A DNA stretch of 64,000 nt from Psettodes erumei (lineage: Eukaryota; Chordata; Actinopteri; Pleuronectiformes; Psettodidae): positions 248,001 through 312,000 of the forward strand of contig JAFBJZ010000863.1 in the NCBI GenBank assembly GCA_016785225.1, in the 5' to 3' direction. The position numbers were made by a program, and so were the translations under genes. Positions 28,031 to 40,700 of this stretch are shown here, one piece after another. Position 1 is the first letter of the stretch, and every line of letters starts with the position of its first letter. The notes beneath the pieces are model-generated. The model did not search any database. It was not told the origin of the DNA and worked only from the letters and a program-made list of their open reading frames with translations.

Positions 28031-30117
28031 TCACTGTCGGACTTGGGCAAAGAGTTCTCGCAGCCACGGGGAATCCTCATAGAGGCGGGGGTCACCCAGA
28101 TACTCTGAGGTCCTCTTGTAGAAGTAGTAGTACAACACAGAGGCTGCGAACAGGAAAACACGCGAGGGGGTCGTTAACTTACAGAAAACATACGGAAAGT
28201 GCAGTTGTTAGCACCTGCTGTGTCTGTATCACATCAAAAATAATCCATCCATCCTATAACCTGTGCAGTTTTCAGCTAATGGAGGTCAGTGCAACACATC
28301 CGTGGCCAAATGCTGAAGGTGCACATAACCAACACGTCCGTGGTTTGATTCACTTATTGCATGTCTCTAGAATATCGACTAAAGGCAAAATGCCAAATAT
28401 ATATATATAAATATATATAATGAATGCAACTGCTGAATACATTTTCAGTATTGTCATTACAATTAATTCACAAAAACTTGAATTACTTGTTGGACAATCC
28501 ATCATACGGAGCCACTTCAGTTACTGTTGAGTGGTAATCTTCAGTACCAGAGCAATGACATCTTAACATTTAAAAGATAAATGCATCAAAACATGACGAA
28601 TGTCATGAGCTGATTATATGAATGTCCCTTTTTAGTTGCAATGATTGATGTGAGTGGCTCCTGTGTTATCTCACATGAAAGTAAAGCTGAGGCCAGCAGA
28701 GTTTACAGTGTCTTAAATTAGGTTCATAAAGACGTAACACTGAATCACACCGAGTAACCCTCTTACAGCGAGTGGCAGACAAAACAAGAGACAAACAAAA
28801 CATGGCCGCACTACATTCTCATACTTAATAAAGGATCACCCGCGCAGAACAACGACAGCTAGACAATGAAATCCCTTTATCCACTTATGAGCTTATACGC
28901 CTATGAAAGTCACACCCACACAGTGAGATCACTGCATGGAGCCCGAGAGGGGGCGGACCAACACACTCACAAGTGTCACATGTGGTCGCATGAAAACAAG
29001 CTCCATGCACAAGGGTGTGAGTCATCCAGGTGGCATCTCAAGGTAACAGGTAAAGGGAAGAGCAGCATTCACTCTCTTATGAATATTTCTGCTCTGAGGA
29101 AAAAAAAACTCTCCATGCATCACGTCCTACTTTTTATATTCAGATGAGAAAACAAGTCTTTTCTCCCTCATCACAGCTTTGTTATGTAAACTGAGCCTGT
29201 CTCCAGTCTAAAATATCATAAGCACTGCCATGGCAGCCTCTCGTTTGAAACAGGACTCTTTCCTTTGATGTGACAGCAGCATTTTAATATGTAGGCTCGG
29301 ATAAATACATTTGACTGATGTTAAAATCACTGTTATTCATCTTACCTACTCTCTGGAACACAAACAGCACCTGAAGGCCGTCGGTCCAAATAAACCTGTT
29401 GGTATTCAGCCAACGCAGATTCTGAAAAGGTGACATAGAAAACACATTTTGCCCATTTTTTTAATTTGTGAGATTATTTTACCTTCATTAGTCTTTAATT
29501 TGGGTTATAAATATTAGCACAAATGCATTTCGATAAATTGAGCTGGAGGAAAAAAGTGACATGCATAAAATTTATTTTATTTTAATCTTCTGGATTTTTG
29601 GCTGCTACCCACGTACCATGAGCCAGGAATGCAGTATAACACTGAAGGTCAGGTAGAGAGCAGAGAGCATTAGCAGAGCTCTAAACCTCTCCAGCAATAT
29701 GGCGACCAGGCCGACCTGGAACACGTAGGTGTTAAACAGCATCAACAGAATGATGATCAGGTTAAACAGGATGGAGATGTCCTGGATGCTGTCGAATAAA
29801 AGCAAAGGAGAGGAGAAGGGAGGAAGGAGGAGGGAAAAAATGTGAGAGCAGCAGAAACAGAGGATAATGCAATTTTATGTCATCCCAGCATCCCAAATGA
29901 GTCAGTGCAGGCGGACTAAAGCAGACTATTTTTAGCCCAGAATTGTTTGTTTGTTTGGCTGCTGAAACAGTGAGTATATTCTTGCTTACATGAACAGAAC
30001 CAGCTGCACGGCCGGCTCGGCCCTCAGCAGCTCGCTGAAGGAGTTGACGAACAGGTCGAAAGAGAGCAGGCTGAGCTGAATCAGCAGCACCAGGGAGTAG
30101 TTGCTGGTTTGGAGCGT
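28031..30117 (-). CDS. tmem138: Transmembrane protein 138, four coding exons, start codon reads ACG
   Basis: TMEM138 is a four-pass membrane protein required for cilium formation; human mutations cause Joubert syndrome. Exons (high to low): 29990-30117, 29617-29788, 29346-29421, 28031-28143, all with consistent GT/AG borders and phases. From the codon aligned with the human start they give 162 codons plus stop, the same length as the human protein. Recognisable blocks are LQTSNYSLVL, SFDLFVNSFSELL, IIQDISILFN, NTNRFIWTDGLQVLFVFQR and LYYYFYKRTSEYLGDP. Four hydrophobic segments are evident. The codon at the start position (30115-30117) is ACG, with a purine at -3. No in-frame ATG lies between it and the upstream stop at 30211-30213. 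Translation may start at ACG, an upstream exon may supply the ATG, or the base may be an assembly error. Identity is certain; only the start is in doubt. Confidence 0.93.
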
Positions 30118-32119
30118 CTCCGGCCCGAAGGCTGGGCGCCCGGGCGGACCGTGGTTCCACGACGGATCCAAGGCTGCACTGCACTCGTGCAAAATGACCA
30201 CACAGAAACATCAACAGTCCTGAGCGTGAGGCTTTCGAATGTCAGGGCTCCATGTGCTCTAACTTAGTCCTCTTCTCTTGGGGAAAACAGAAGTCTGGAG
30301 CTGGGTTTTGGGATGAGCCTCCTGGATGTCACAGATGTCAACATGTTGATTTTTACAGATTTCTGCAAACAGATGTGGCAGCTCAGTGCAGCCTATGGTG
30401 GGGCAGAAGCCTCCTACATTGGCAGCAGGTCGATGCCCATGATAAATCCAGCTGTGGAAGAACACAGGAAACACATCAGGCCTCTGCTGAGAAACAGTAT
30501 TCACATGTAGAGCAGCTCTCGTTGTGTTTTTCTCCTTTTACATGCATGAGATCCAACCATTATTGGATCCAAGCCTATTGTTGACACTCTTCTGAAAGGG
30601 TTGAACCTCATTTACTAACAATAAATTCTCCATTTTTTGACCTTTTGGAAAAAAACTGCAGAAAGGCTGGTATCCAATAATTGGTCACCAGCCAAAGGAT
30701 TTAGTGGAAGTGGATAACAAACGTTCACTGCTATATATTTGAATTCTGCAGGGAGGGAAGGAAGGAGAGAGGGACTTGTACTTCCAGTAGCAACTTGTGC
30801 AACAAGTGACTTAAGTCTGAGTAACCTGCACCTGCCTTGAACCAGTCACAGTTTCCCAGTGGGCTGGCATGGTGATGACTTAATAACATTTCAGTCTGTG
30901 TCAATACAGTAGAATATAATGACTGAAAAAAGAAATTCACGCTTCAGTAGAGAGCACCTTCCCCATTTGTACTGACATGGATCTCAGCCACTCTGAGATA
31001 AAGTTTATCAAAACCTGGATGATTAAACCCAAAACTATCAATGCCAGTCTTGGCACAAAATTTTAAAGATTTCAAGCCTCTAAAACAAGTCACAGCACAG
31101 ATTCCCAGTGATTTAAATTACATCAAGATGCTTAAGGATGAAAACTACAGTTTACACATTACCGTGAAGTAGAAAATCAGCTTCTCTCCCAAAGGTGTGT
31201 CCTTGTGTGATGATGTTTAATGATATCCAGAGAAGGAGAACCTGAGGTATTCCTTCTCATCCACACAGTACAACAGCCTCTCCTTTCACTGGGAGTGTCG
31301 GTTAGGTCAGTTCTGTAAGTCTTTGCCTTGGCTGCTCTGGCATCTTTGTGAGCCAGGATCACCAGGCTCCTTCACACTGACAGCAGGTGGATCCTCTTAT
31401 GACCCCTGTATTTATAGCTTGGCACGTCTGTGGCAGGTGCATGGGAGATTAGGACTACCTCTGAACAGCGGAGCGTCGACCAGGAGAAGACTTACTCCTG
31501 AACGCTGGCCCGCTGACATTCTGGGTCAGCAGCACTGCTGGCCCCTTTGCAAAACCAGGATAACCCGTGTTTGTGTGTAAACACAGAGAAAACACCACCA
31601 GACAAAAGTGCTAAAGAAGAAACATCTTGGTCAAGGTTTTCCAGTGTAGGAATGGAATGGATTCACATTAGAGATGAAGACTCATTGACACTTACTACTA
31701 AGAATACTGTGTTGAGGCTGTGGCTGCGACAAAATTATGAGCTTTTACAGTCACATTTCTATTCAAGATTACGGTAATACTTCTCAGAAGGACATCTGGG
31801 GTCGAGCCAGAGGGAAACTACTGTCTTCTAGTGGTGACAGTGTCTTACTACATACACACAAGACAATGCTGCACCATTAGCCCATACAGGAAAGTACAGT
31901 AGGGTCCAAATGCAGCCATGTGCAATGTGTACAATTTTAGGGGTTATTTTACTTCTTAATTTCCCACTTGTGAGACTAATAAAAGATTACCTTAACTTAT
32001 CTTAAATCTTTACCTAATTATTGTCAAAACAACAAACATACGGGCACATTATTTCCCACCTCACTTAATGACTTTACTGACTTTATATATATAATATATA
32101 TATATTATATATATATAAA

Positions 32120-32153
<34 letters not shown>

Positions 32154-32560
32154 AAAGCATAAGAGGTATTCAACCTGCAGCACAATGTAATTACCACTTT
32201 ATTAAAAAAACAAAACCTCTCCACCTTGGACTATTACTTTTATTTTGTATTATTCAATATATTTGTAATCAAAGTAGAGGTTTGGACAGTGATGATGATT
32301 TCAGCCTTTTGAGAATGCTAAGTAGCTTCACACATTTAAAATAAATAAATAAAATGAAACATCAATATGATGATGATGATGATGGTGGTGGTGGGGAATA
32401 AAACTTTTCTTGAACTCATTATAAATCGATATTAACGTGACCTGCCAGATTTGAAGATCCCGTAAAAACACGAAAAGATAAAGCACATATATGATACTTC
32501 CCTTCCCCTCCCCTCCCTCCTGCACCGGCCTGCACCTCAGTGATGAGAAACCATCGCCCC
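30118..32560. other. tmem138 5' flank or first intron, no coding exon seen
   Basis: This 2.4-kb stretch separates the first coding exon of tmem138 from the CpG-rich promoter. On the minus strand a possible acceptor (GTGCAGTGCAG) lies near 30170, with a T-rich tract before it. That would fit a noncoding first exon near 32.5 kb spliced across this interval. It contains an (AT)n/(TG)n microsatellite at 32084-32153 and a (GAT)n/(GGT)n run near 32368-32395. No other gene is recognised. Confidence 0.5.
32084..32153. repeat. (AT)n followed by (TG)n microsatellite
   Basis: About 55 bp of TA/AT dinucleotides with small interruptions, followed by about 15 bp of TG. Confidence 0.9.
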
Positions 32561-33110
32561 GGGACAGAAAAAAACAGAAACACCCAGAAACATGCAAGGT
32601 GGCCCGGGGTGGAGTCAACGCCGAGCCCCACAGCCTCGCTCGCTCTGTCCGTGATTTCTCTGTCCTCCAGCCGCAGCTCGGGACGTCGAAGAGCTCTCAG
32701 TCCGCGGGAAGTGGAATGAAAACAGGCGACACTTAGGACTTGTTTCCCCCCCGACACACATTTATCATCTCCCCATTAACCGACGGAAGAAAGAAACAGC
32801 AGGTAAGCGCGGAGCAGGAAGTGTCGGCGTTAGCTCGCGCTGAGCACCCGCATCGGCCGGAGCCAGGCGGCGTCACTGCCCTCTATCCGGCGGAGCAGCC
32901 CGAAACAACACGCTTAGTTCATACTCAAGTGTTGTTGTTATCGTTTTTAAAAATATCAGTGCTGTTGTGTTTTTATAAAGTGTGTCGTTTTGATTTAAAT
33001 GGTCGTTTCCCCCTCGCGGTTCACAGCAGCAGCACGGTCAACTTTAGCGTTAGCTTGCACCGGTGGAGAGATGCGCTGCGGCGGCCGTCAAAAACCGTCG
33101 ACATATCCAT
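32560..33110. promoter_or_regulatory. CpG-rich divergent promoter of tmem138 and cd151
   Basis: CpG dinucleotides are dense here compared with the flanks, for example around 32620-32710, 32805-32900 and 33055-33080. Two ETS-like sites are visible: GCGGGAAGTG at 32704-32713 and CAGGAAGTG at 32815-32823. tmem138 is transcribed leftward and the tetraspanin gene rightward, so this is the natural shared promoter. The exact start sites are not determined. Confidence 0.65.
32700..32802 (+). other. cd151: Candidate noncoding first exon of cd151
   Basis: A consensus donor CAG|GTAAGC follows position 32802 within the CpG-rich block. The first coding exon begins with acceptor CTCAG and only one base before its ATG (36050), so an upstream 5' UTR exon must exist, and this is the best candidate. 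The 5' limit given is approximate. The implied first intron is 3.2 kb. Confidence 0.55.
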
Positions 33111-33572
33111 TAAAGTTTGATTTATCCCCGCGAATAGTCCGACACATTAATAAACAACCAGGGTTATTGTTTGTAATGGAAACAAACACGGCTTAATGGT
33201 GCTTATGTCGTGCTTAAAATCGCTTTTAGAGGACGTTACTGAGCCGCTGTTTGGACTCACTTGAGATTTTTAATGGAAGATGTTTATCCAACTTAAAAAA
33301 AACCCTGTAAATCTCAATGCTGGCTAATTTACCTATAGATTATTATCACATTTTACATTTTTCTTTTAAAATTGTCATTCTTGCTTGAGCTTCAACCATA
33401 AGTCGATTGAGTAATCAGTCGATCAATAAAATGTTTATAATCGGTTAATCGATTTTAAAAGCAGAAATCTTGTTTTACAGCCATTCAGATGTTTATTATA
33501 GAAATATATTGACTTTCTTTGTCTAATTTGTGTTAATTTAATAACTAATAACTAATAATTAATTAGGTTTAT

Positions 33573-33700
33573 TAGGTTTTGGACAGTTTGGTCTGACAAG
33601 CAAACAAGCTGAAGATGTCACCTTGACAAAAGAAGTTATTTTGAAACACTGTTTTATCACAAACTAATATCAGTATTCCTGAGATTAAAAGACAATGAAA
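33573..33700 (-). repeat. Degenerate teleost interspersed repeat copy
   Basis: The segment from AGGTTTTGGACAGTTTGG through the GATGTCACCTT block resembles the same repeat consensus as the copy at 39043-39205, in reverse orientation. AT-rich TTAATCGATT-type sequence nearby (33400-33460) may be its eroded end. Assigned from memory of the family, not by search. Confidence 0.5.
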
Positions 33701-35764
33701 ATGTAACCAGGCCTACAGTTCATGTAACAGCCAGTCAAACGACCGGGTTGTGTTACCTCAGGAGCTTTTCCTGTGTGTCAGCGGAGGTTACACAGGTGTG
33801 ATTCAGTAATACTTAAAACGTGACTCACTTGAATCCGAATTTAAATCAGGATATGTTCAAATAGAGCAGGAGCCGATGAACAGCTGATTTGGGACAACCC
33901 TGAAAATAATCACTGGAAACTCAAATGTTCTTACTTTAGGGATGCAGGGGTACAGGTTTGATTTTGAGAGGCTTTTCTCAAACTGACCATCACTTGCACA
34001 AAACAGTCAAGTCAAAATATTGACATTAAAGGCTGAAATGGGATTTGCCCTCACATAGTCTGGACACCTTGTGGTGATTTACACTGTACGAGAGATGATT
34101 TGCAGTGTTAGTCATATTTAATTGGAAGGAGGCTGCAGAAACCTTATTATAGCTGGTTGCATTGTGTCCAGGTGACAGGCTAAACCCGAGCCATGCAAAA
34201 GTGTTATATCAGTCTGACCCTGCAGTTTGCTTAGAGACAAATGAGTGATTTTCCTTCACTTTAAATTTCACATTTCACACTTTTGGAGCTATTGATAAAT
34301 CTAAGATGTGACAGGGCACAATCACCAACGTGGACAGCCTGTGACAATGTTTTATCTTCATCTTATTACTCGTTGACCATGTCAAATAACATATACAGCT
34401 AATAGTGAGAACCTATAGATTGAAATTAAATCTGTGATTGATAATCTGTTATAATACTGATAGTTTGTGTCCCAAACTGCTGTAAATGGTCTTTTTTCAG
34501 GCCTGAAAACACCTCATCTACCTTCACTACTAACCTTTAATGTCTGAAACACTTACATGAATACATTTACTCATGGAGATGATACAAAAACTTTTCTGGA
34601 CCTCTTCCAAGTATTTCAACGCCGTAATCTCCCAGGGTAGACATGACGGCCATTAACTCGCTAAATGTGATTTACGGTGAGTGAGTGCCAGACAGGCGCT
34701 ACACGTCGGCTCTATTTCCCAGGCAACAGTCTTGTCTAACGTGCCCTTGAGTGAAGACATCGCATCCTGAAATAAACTAATAAAGATGCATGATTATGGA
34801 AATCAATTGTCCTCCAAAGTTAAACCCTCCATGCAGCGTCTTCCCTTTGTGAAATAAAACTTGTAAACCTTCCCTTTCTTGACTCAGCTGCTCCGAAAAG
34901 CAGAAGAAGGCATTTTCAATTAAGTCTTGTTAGAATTTAATTAACAGGAAAACGCTAAGAGGGGTCCGACAGATGGTCGACAGACAGAGACCAGACGTAC
35001 TCGCTCACTCGTTCATGCGCTCCACTCGTCTGAATTGACAGTAGAGTATATGGGGGTGGGGGCAGATGGGTGGGGAGGAGAAGGAGAGGTAGATGAGAGG
35101 AGTCAGAGGAGGAGGGCGAGTTCGGGCTTGACTGGCAAGGTAGTCAAAGAAAATTGTGTACGCCGAGGTTCAAAGATTTCACGAAGGCAGCGGGACACAA
35201 GTGTTTTGTGATCAGTAAATCTTTCAAACCCGAGGGTGGGTTTGACACTACTGTGGTGAAAACAGTAGTAATTTCATTGTAGTACAGTGCCAAAAACAAA
35301 CAAACTGTGAGTGGCATTTTTAAACATTCAAATCAAGTGCAAGTAATTGTTTTCAGCTTAAACTGTCATTCATAAGATCAGCGAAACACCCTCCTCAGAA
35401 AATATGAATTTGCGACTTTGCTTCCTGGAGCGTTGGACGCTGGTACCAGGCGCCGGCGAAGCGGGTGGAGGTTCATGATTTCCAGCCTTTGGCCAACTCT
35501 CAGCTCCTCCTCAGTGCTGCTTAGTCATGGATCTCTGTGCATCCACATGAAATAACTCAGCTCACTGGTTCTGCCTACACTGCTCACTGCTGATCGGGTG
35601 GTGCTGCCCCCCCCCACACACACACACACACTCTGGCTCGCATTAGCCCTGTAACATCTCATTTGTTAAAAGCCTCTCACAGTCGCAGGGAAGCTACTTT
35701 TTATTTGGTCCTCTCACTCTATATATCCTCCAAGCAAACCAGCAAACAAGACATCATTCAGTTT

Positions 35765-35880
35765 AAGGCTGCAGCAATAAAACGATTAGCTGATCTACAG
35801 AATCAATTAACTTATCTGGTTCCAGCTGCTCAGATAGAAGATTTTCTTTGTTTGATGAGGGCAGAACTTATAACATATTT
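35765..35880. repeat. Possible degenerate teleost interspersed repeat copy
   Basis: Contains AAGGCTGCAGCAATAAAACG and CTGGTTCCAGCTGCTCAGAT, which resemble the start and a middle block of the repeat found at 39043 and 59785. Strongly eroded. Confidence 0.35.
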
Positions 35881-36050
35881 GGGTTTTGAGCCGATCGTCT
35901 TCATCTTCAGCATCACATTTGCTTGTGTGAAAGCTCAATTTCTTTTTAACAAGTTTAAGTTGAGTTCATTGACTGGTGAAGGAACTTTAAAATAACTCCC
36001 TGCTATGTGACATTGTCATAACTGACCTAAAATCTGTTGTGTTTCTCAGC

Positions 36051-37701
36051 ATGGGGGCCTATGAAGAGAAGAAGGAAACATGTGGAACCATCTGCCTGAA
36101 GTACCTCCTGTTTTCTTTCAACTTTCTCTTTTGGGTAAGTTTCGCTTTCAGGCGGGATTGAGCCCGGACTCCAAAGTCCACCTGTTGGTCTGAGGTGTTC
36201 CTCAAGCACTTGTGTGCGTCACTCAACATTTATGGCAACCCAGGTCTTTTATCTGTCGGTCCGGCCGTAAAAATGAGTAAGGTTATGAGGACAATCACCA
36301 GGTTGATTTGTGATGTTGAAACACAGCGAGGCTGAGAAGGAGTCGAGACGGGGCAGGAAACAAACCCCCAGGCTCGGCAAACTGACCGTGTTTGGATAAG
36401 AAAACAAAGGAGAACAGGAAATTGATTTTCCAAACATTGTTAGCATGCATCACAGATTACAGACCAGGTTGAACTTTGACCCTCTGTGCCTGCCGTAGTT
36501 TTACACTCGCAGATTTCCCATGGCATTTCAGTTGCGCTGAAGTTTTGCCTCCCAAATAAAGTTTAGATAATGTGGCAAAATTGTGTTGAATTACAGTTTA
36601 CAAGCCGTCTGATTATCTGACCCAGGTGGCAGCAGTTTCTGCACTGGCTCAACCAGTACAAGTAAAACCCAAACACTAACAAACTATTTTCCTGTAAAAA
36701 CCTCTTGTTTAAAAGGGAATCAACTAAATAATAACCCCCTCATGTTATTGGTGAGAATTTCTCACCCACTTTTCCATTGACCTCATCAGTAAGTTAGCGA
36801 CGTGCTAACACAGAGGTGTTGTATCAGACTGAACAGCCCAGACTGCGATACTGACTAAAGCAGAAGCAAAAAATGCTCCACAAACGTGTGTACACAGTTT
36901 GTCCTCATACTGATAAGAGTAATCTACTTTTTAGCATGTTTATGAAAAGAAAGAATAAGATGATAAAACTCTTTCTGGACCCTTTGGCAAAGCGTTTTTT
37001 TTCTGCCAGGAAACAACTAAAGGCCTGCTGTTGCTCCAGCTCGCAGAATCAAAGCCAATTTTCTTTTACAGATGACACAGAGGATTCATTCAAAGCCAAA
37101 TTCCTCAAAACTTTCCATTAATGTCAAGAACGTAGGAGGAGAGCGCCACAAATAAGTGATGTCATCGTTTGGATGCGTGCATCAGCTGGGGAAGGGTGCG
37201 TGTGTCTCATTGTCACTCAGTGTGACATCGCACTTACGCTCTGCCCATATGTGATAATCATGCGTCTGCCAGAGAATCAGGATCTTTCTCGAACTGGCAG
37301 ACGAAACGGCGACGGAGCCTTTTCGGTGCCAAATGCCAGAATTACAACCGTGTGGATATTTCAGGACCAAATCAGATCTTTTGACCTTTGCCTTGCAGCT
37401 ATTTCCATTGTCTCTTGTGATTATTACATTTTCCCTGAATGCTTCAGTGTAGTCTGCATGCATCGCAGCATTCTGTCTGAACTTCAGGCAACAAAATGAA
37501 CACACCGGTCTGTTTTTTTTTCCCTGAGCGGCAGCTGTTCCTTTACTCCAGCAGTGAGTGAACATGTGGTCACGATGTCGTGCTTTCTGATGTTTTCTTT
37601 ATAGAGTTTGAGGCAGATTCAAAACACCAAATTGAGTTGCAAAATGAATTTTTATGAAATAAAATCCTCTGGCATTACATATGTTGCAGCAGGATGCAGT
37701 G

Positions 37702-37734
<33 letters not shown>

Positions 37735-40700
37735 TGTGTTGTGTGGCTGTTTTGTCTCAGGAAATTTCAGGTCCCTTGATAAATAATATGATCTGGTGAT
37801 GCGTTCAAGTGATAGTCGTGTTTTCATTTGGCTTATCGTCACTATAAGGTAAAAACCTTGAGGATTCAGTTTGGGTAACGTTATTTAGTTTAATCTGATT
37901 CCAGCACCAACGTCTGCGCTGCAGATGGGATCGATTGATAAGATTGACTTGACCTCAAATCCACTTCTGCTGTGTTTCTGAACATAAACAAACCTTGTAA
38001 TCTTGAAGCAGGTAACTTTGAGAGAACAGTGCCCTGCATTGCAATGTGAACAAAGTATTTTTTAATAATGAATATCAAGACACTGAAAACAACAGCTTGA
38101 TCAGTTATGGCTACTCATTTGTTGTTTTGACATGAAGTCAAACTTTATCCCCTTCAGGGCCCTTTACTTTCAGCTGTTACGGCCTGCTGCCACCGGGGGT
38201 CACCAAAGTTCAAGTTTCCCCAGTGCATCTGTCTATCGCTTTTGGGCAGGATTGAGTAATACCCGTGGTTGATTGAGTTTTTACAGTAGGTACAGATACA
38301 GCAGCACACGGAGCGGGCGGCCGCTGAACTCTGTGGTGTGCCGGGCCAGAAAACCTGCAGGATGAGAGATTTGTGCGATGCTTTTTGTCTTAAACACAGA
38401 GAGAGAGAGTGAGATGGATTCTGACCTTTTTAAAAAGATATCGTTTGTTATCGTCTCTTTTTATGTGTCGTGAAATGATCAATAGTTTCTCTCGACTCAA
38501 TCTCTGAGCAGTGAACTGAAAACCTCTTCGAGGGGAAACAAAGGTTTTGATTGGATTGTTTGCCTGGAGATGCTTGGGGGGCTGCAGGCCTCTTAACATC
38601 TCCTGTGTCTTCCTGCCGCACCGTCTCCGGCTGTGCTACAGTCTGACTCAGTGTCTCGCTGGATGACGCGGCCATCATCTTCATTTATAAATGAAATCTA
38701 AGAGCTGAGATCGACGTCTTTGGCGCAATGACAGATTTCCGACGCAGTCCTGACTCCTGGCTGTAACACATGATTTAATGTTGCTCTCATTGTCTTTAAC
38801 TGTTGGCTCAGATGATGCTGAATATGTCAGACCTTGATAGTAGTTATGTGATGGTTTGAAGTTTTGGTTCCCTTGTGGGGATAAAGTCCTCAATACCTTG
38901 TATAATGCTTATTCTCAACTAGAAATTTTTGCTATTTTATTTATTGAATAATTTATCTCTTATGCTCGATTAATTGTGAAATGTTATGAGGACTTTGAAA
39001 AAAGGCATTACTCCGGGTGCGCCGTGATGTCTTAAATTAGACTTGTTTTGTTTGACTAACAGTCCAAAACCCAAAGATATTAAATTCACTCTCATTTATG
39101 ACAAAGAAAAACAGCAAATCCCTCTCATTTAAGAATCTGAAAACCCCCTGAAAGGATTAATAACTGCAGATTCATCTTCTCTCAACCGACTAATCGGCTC
39201 ATTCACGATCATCGTTCAGAATAAACCGTTTCCGGATTAAATGGTCTAGTGTGGCGTTTATTAGGTATTGATTTCAGACTCGTCACTCACCTGCATGATA
39301 AATGATTGATAAATGATTTAAACTCTTTGTTGCCCTCACGTTTTCGTCTCCTCGGTGTGGTACAGCGGTTCCTTGTTACCGTTCGGCCTCTGATCGTGTG
39401 CTCCTCTCCCAGCTGGCAGGGGGCGTCGTGATGGCGGTGGGCGTTTGGACCTTGGTCAAGAAGAGCGACTACATCAGCCTCCTCTCCTCCGAGATCTACG
39501 CTGCCTCCGCCTACATACTGGTCCTGGCTGGAGTCATCGTCATGGTAACAGGCGTGCTGGGCTGCTGCGCCACCTTCAAGGAGCAGAGGAGGCTACTGCG
39601 TGTGGTAAGAGATCACGTCAGGGTGGAGAGATAAGAGGAGCCGTGTGCGAAAACAGGATCCTCAAACTAAATTCAACCCAACGCAGTAGCATGGGAAGGA
39701 TTTCTCAAAATCTCACTGTGTTGCCTCACTTTTTTATCTGCGTTATATATAATTAACTCTGTAGCTGTTACGAGACACAGTGTTTTGAACTTGTCCTGGT
39801 GAGCGCACAGTGCAGGGCAGACGAGACAGAATTTAACACAGAATCCTTAATAAAACCATGGCACAAAGAAGAAGAAGTTTAAAACACCAAATACAGAAAT
39901 GTAGCTTAAAGAATTCAGAAGTCAAATAACGTAAACATATTCAAATACACAAAATAGCACAGACGGTTACAAAGAAAACCATAAAATAATACAAAATGTA
40001 CCTGGAAGTGGCGAAGATTTCCAATTCAGAGCTCAAATAACCTCAGGGAATGTTCTCCTCTCAATCTGTGTCCCTGCTGGAAAATACTGCTTCTGTATCA
40101 CAAAGGCGTCTTATTTTCTGCCTGTTACGCTGTTCGACACGGCAGAGCAACTTATAAATTCAACAACTTTTTCTCCAAGCAGACGGCTGCCCGGGGTATT
40201 GTTGGAAGAGGCAACACATTTTTCACATACGCTGACACTAAAGCAGATGCAAAGCCACGAAAGACTCACAAATTAACATCTGCTGTCGGAGCAAATGTGT
40301 GAAATTTTTAAATAACAACTCTCTGCACATTCGGGCACGTTCTGTGCACAGAATGTCACTGAGAACAGGCGGGATATTCTTCAGAAGGACGTACAGGCCG
40401 GGTCCAGAAGTCGGAGACCACTTTCCCATTCTGAGTAATTTTTTGGGCCACTGCGGCCATTGTTGGCGTGTGAATGGATTTCACTTAAGCCAGAGAGTAA
40501 ATGTGGACCTTGTATACGACTTTCAGAAGGACACAGTGGTGCTAAACACACACGCACACACACACACAGTACCGGTCAGGGCCGAGGTGTTCCGCCTCAA
40601 CTGGATTGAGACGAAAAGGAAAACTGGACAAGGGCACGCGCCGGTTATTTTGATCTGGCACACGCTTCTCAAGCTCAAATGTTTGCGGCAGCTCGTACAT

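Larger units (their letters stand above)
32803..36049 (+). other. cd151 intron 1
   Basis: No coding exon is recognised. It holds degenerate copies of an interspersed repeat near 33573-33700 and 35765-35880, a G- and purine-rich stretch near 35050-35115, and a short C/CA run near 35608-35630. Confidence 0.5.

Noticed and set aside
29762..30214. 150-codon minus-strand frame over the first tmem138 exon.
   Set aside because: It runs through an intron in a different frame and starts at TTG. The TMEM138 match is in the spliced frame.
38183..38206. CCACCGGGGGTCA-like stretch resembling CTCF.
   Set aside because: Several core mismatches; weaker than the partial match at 17875.
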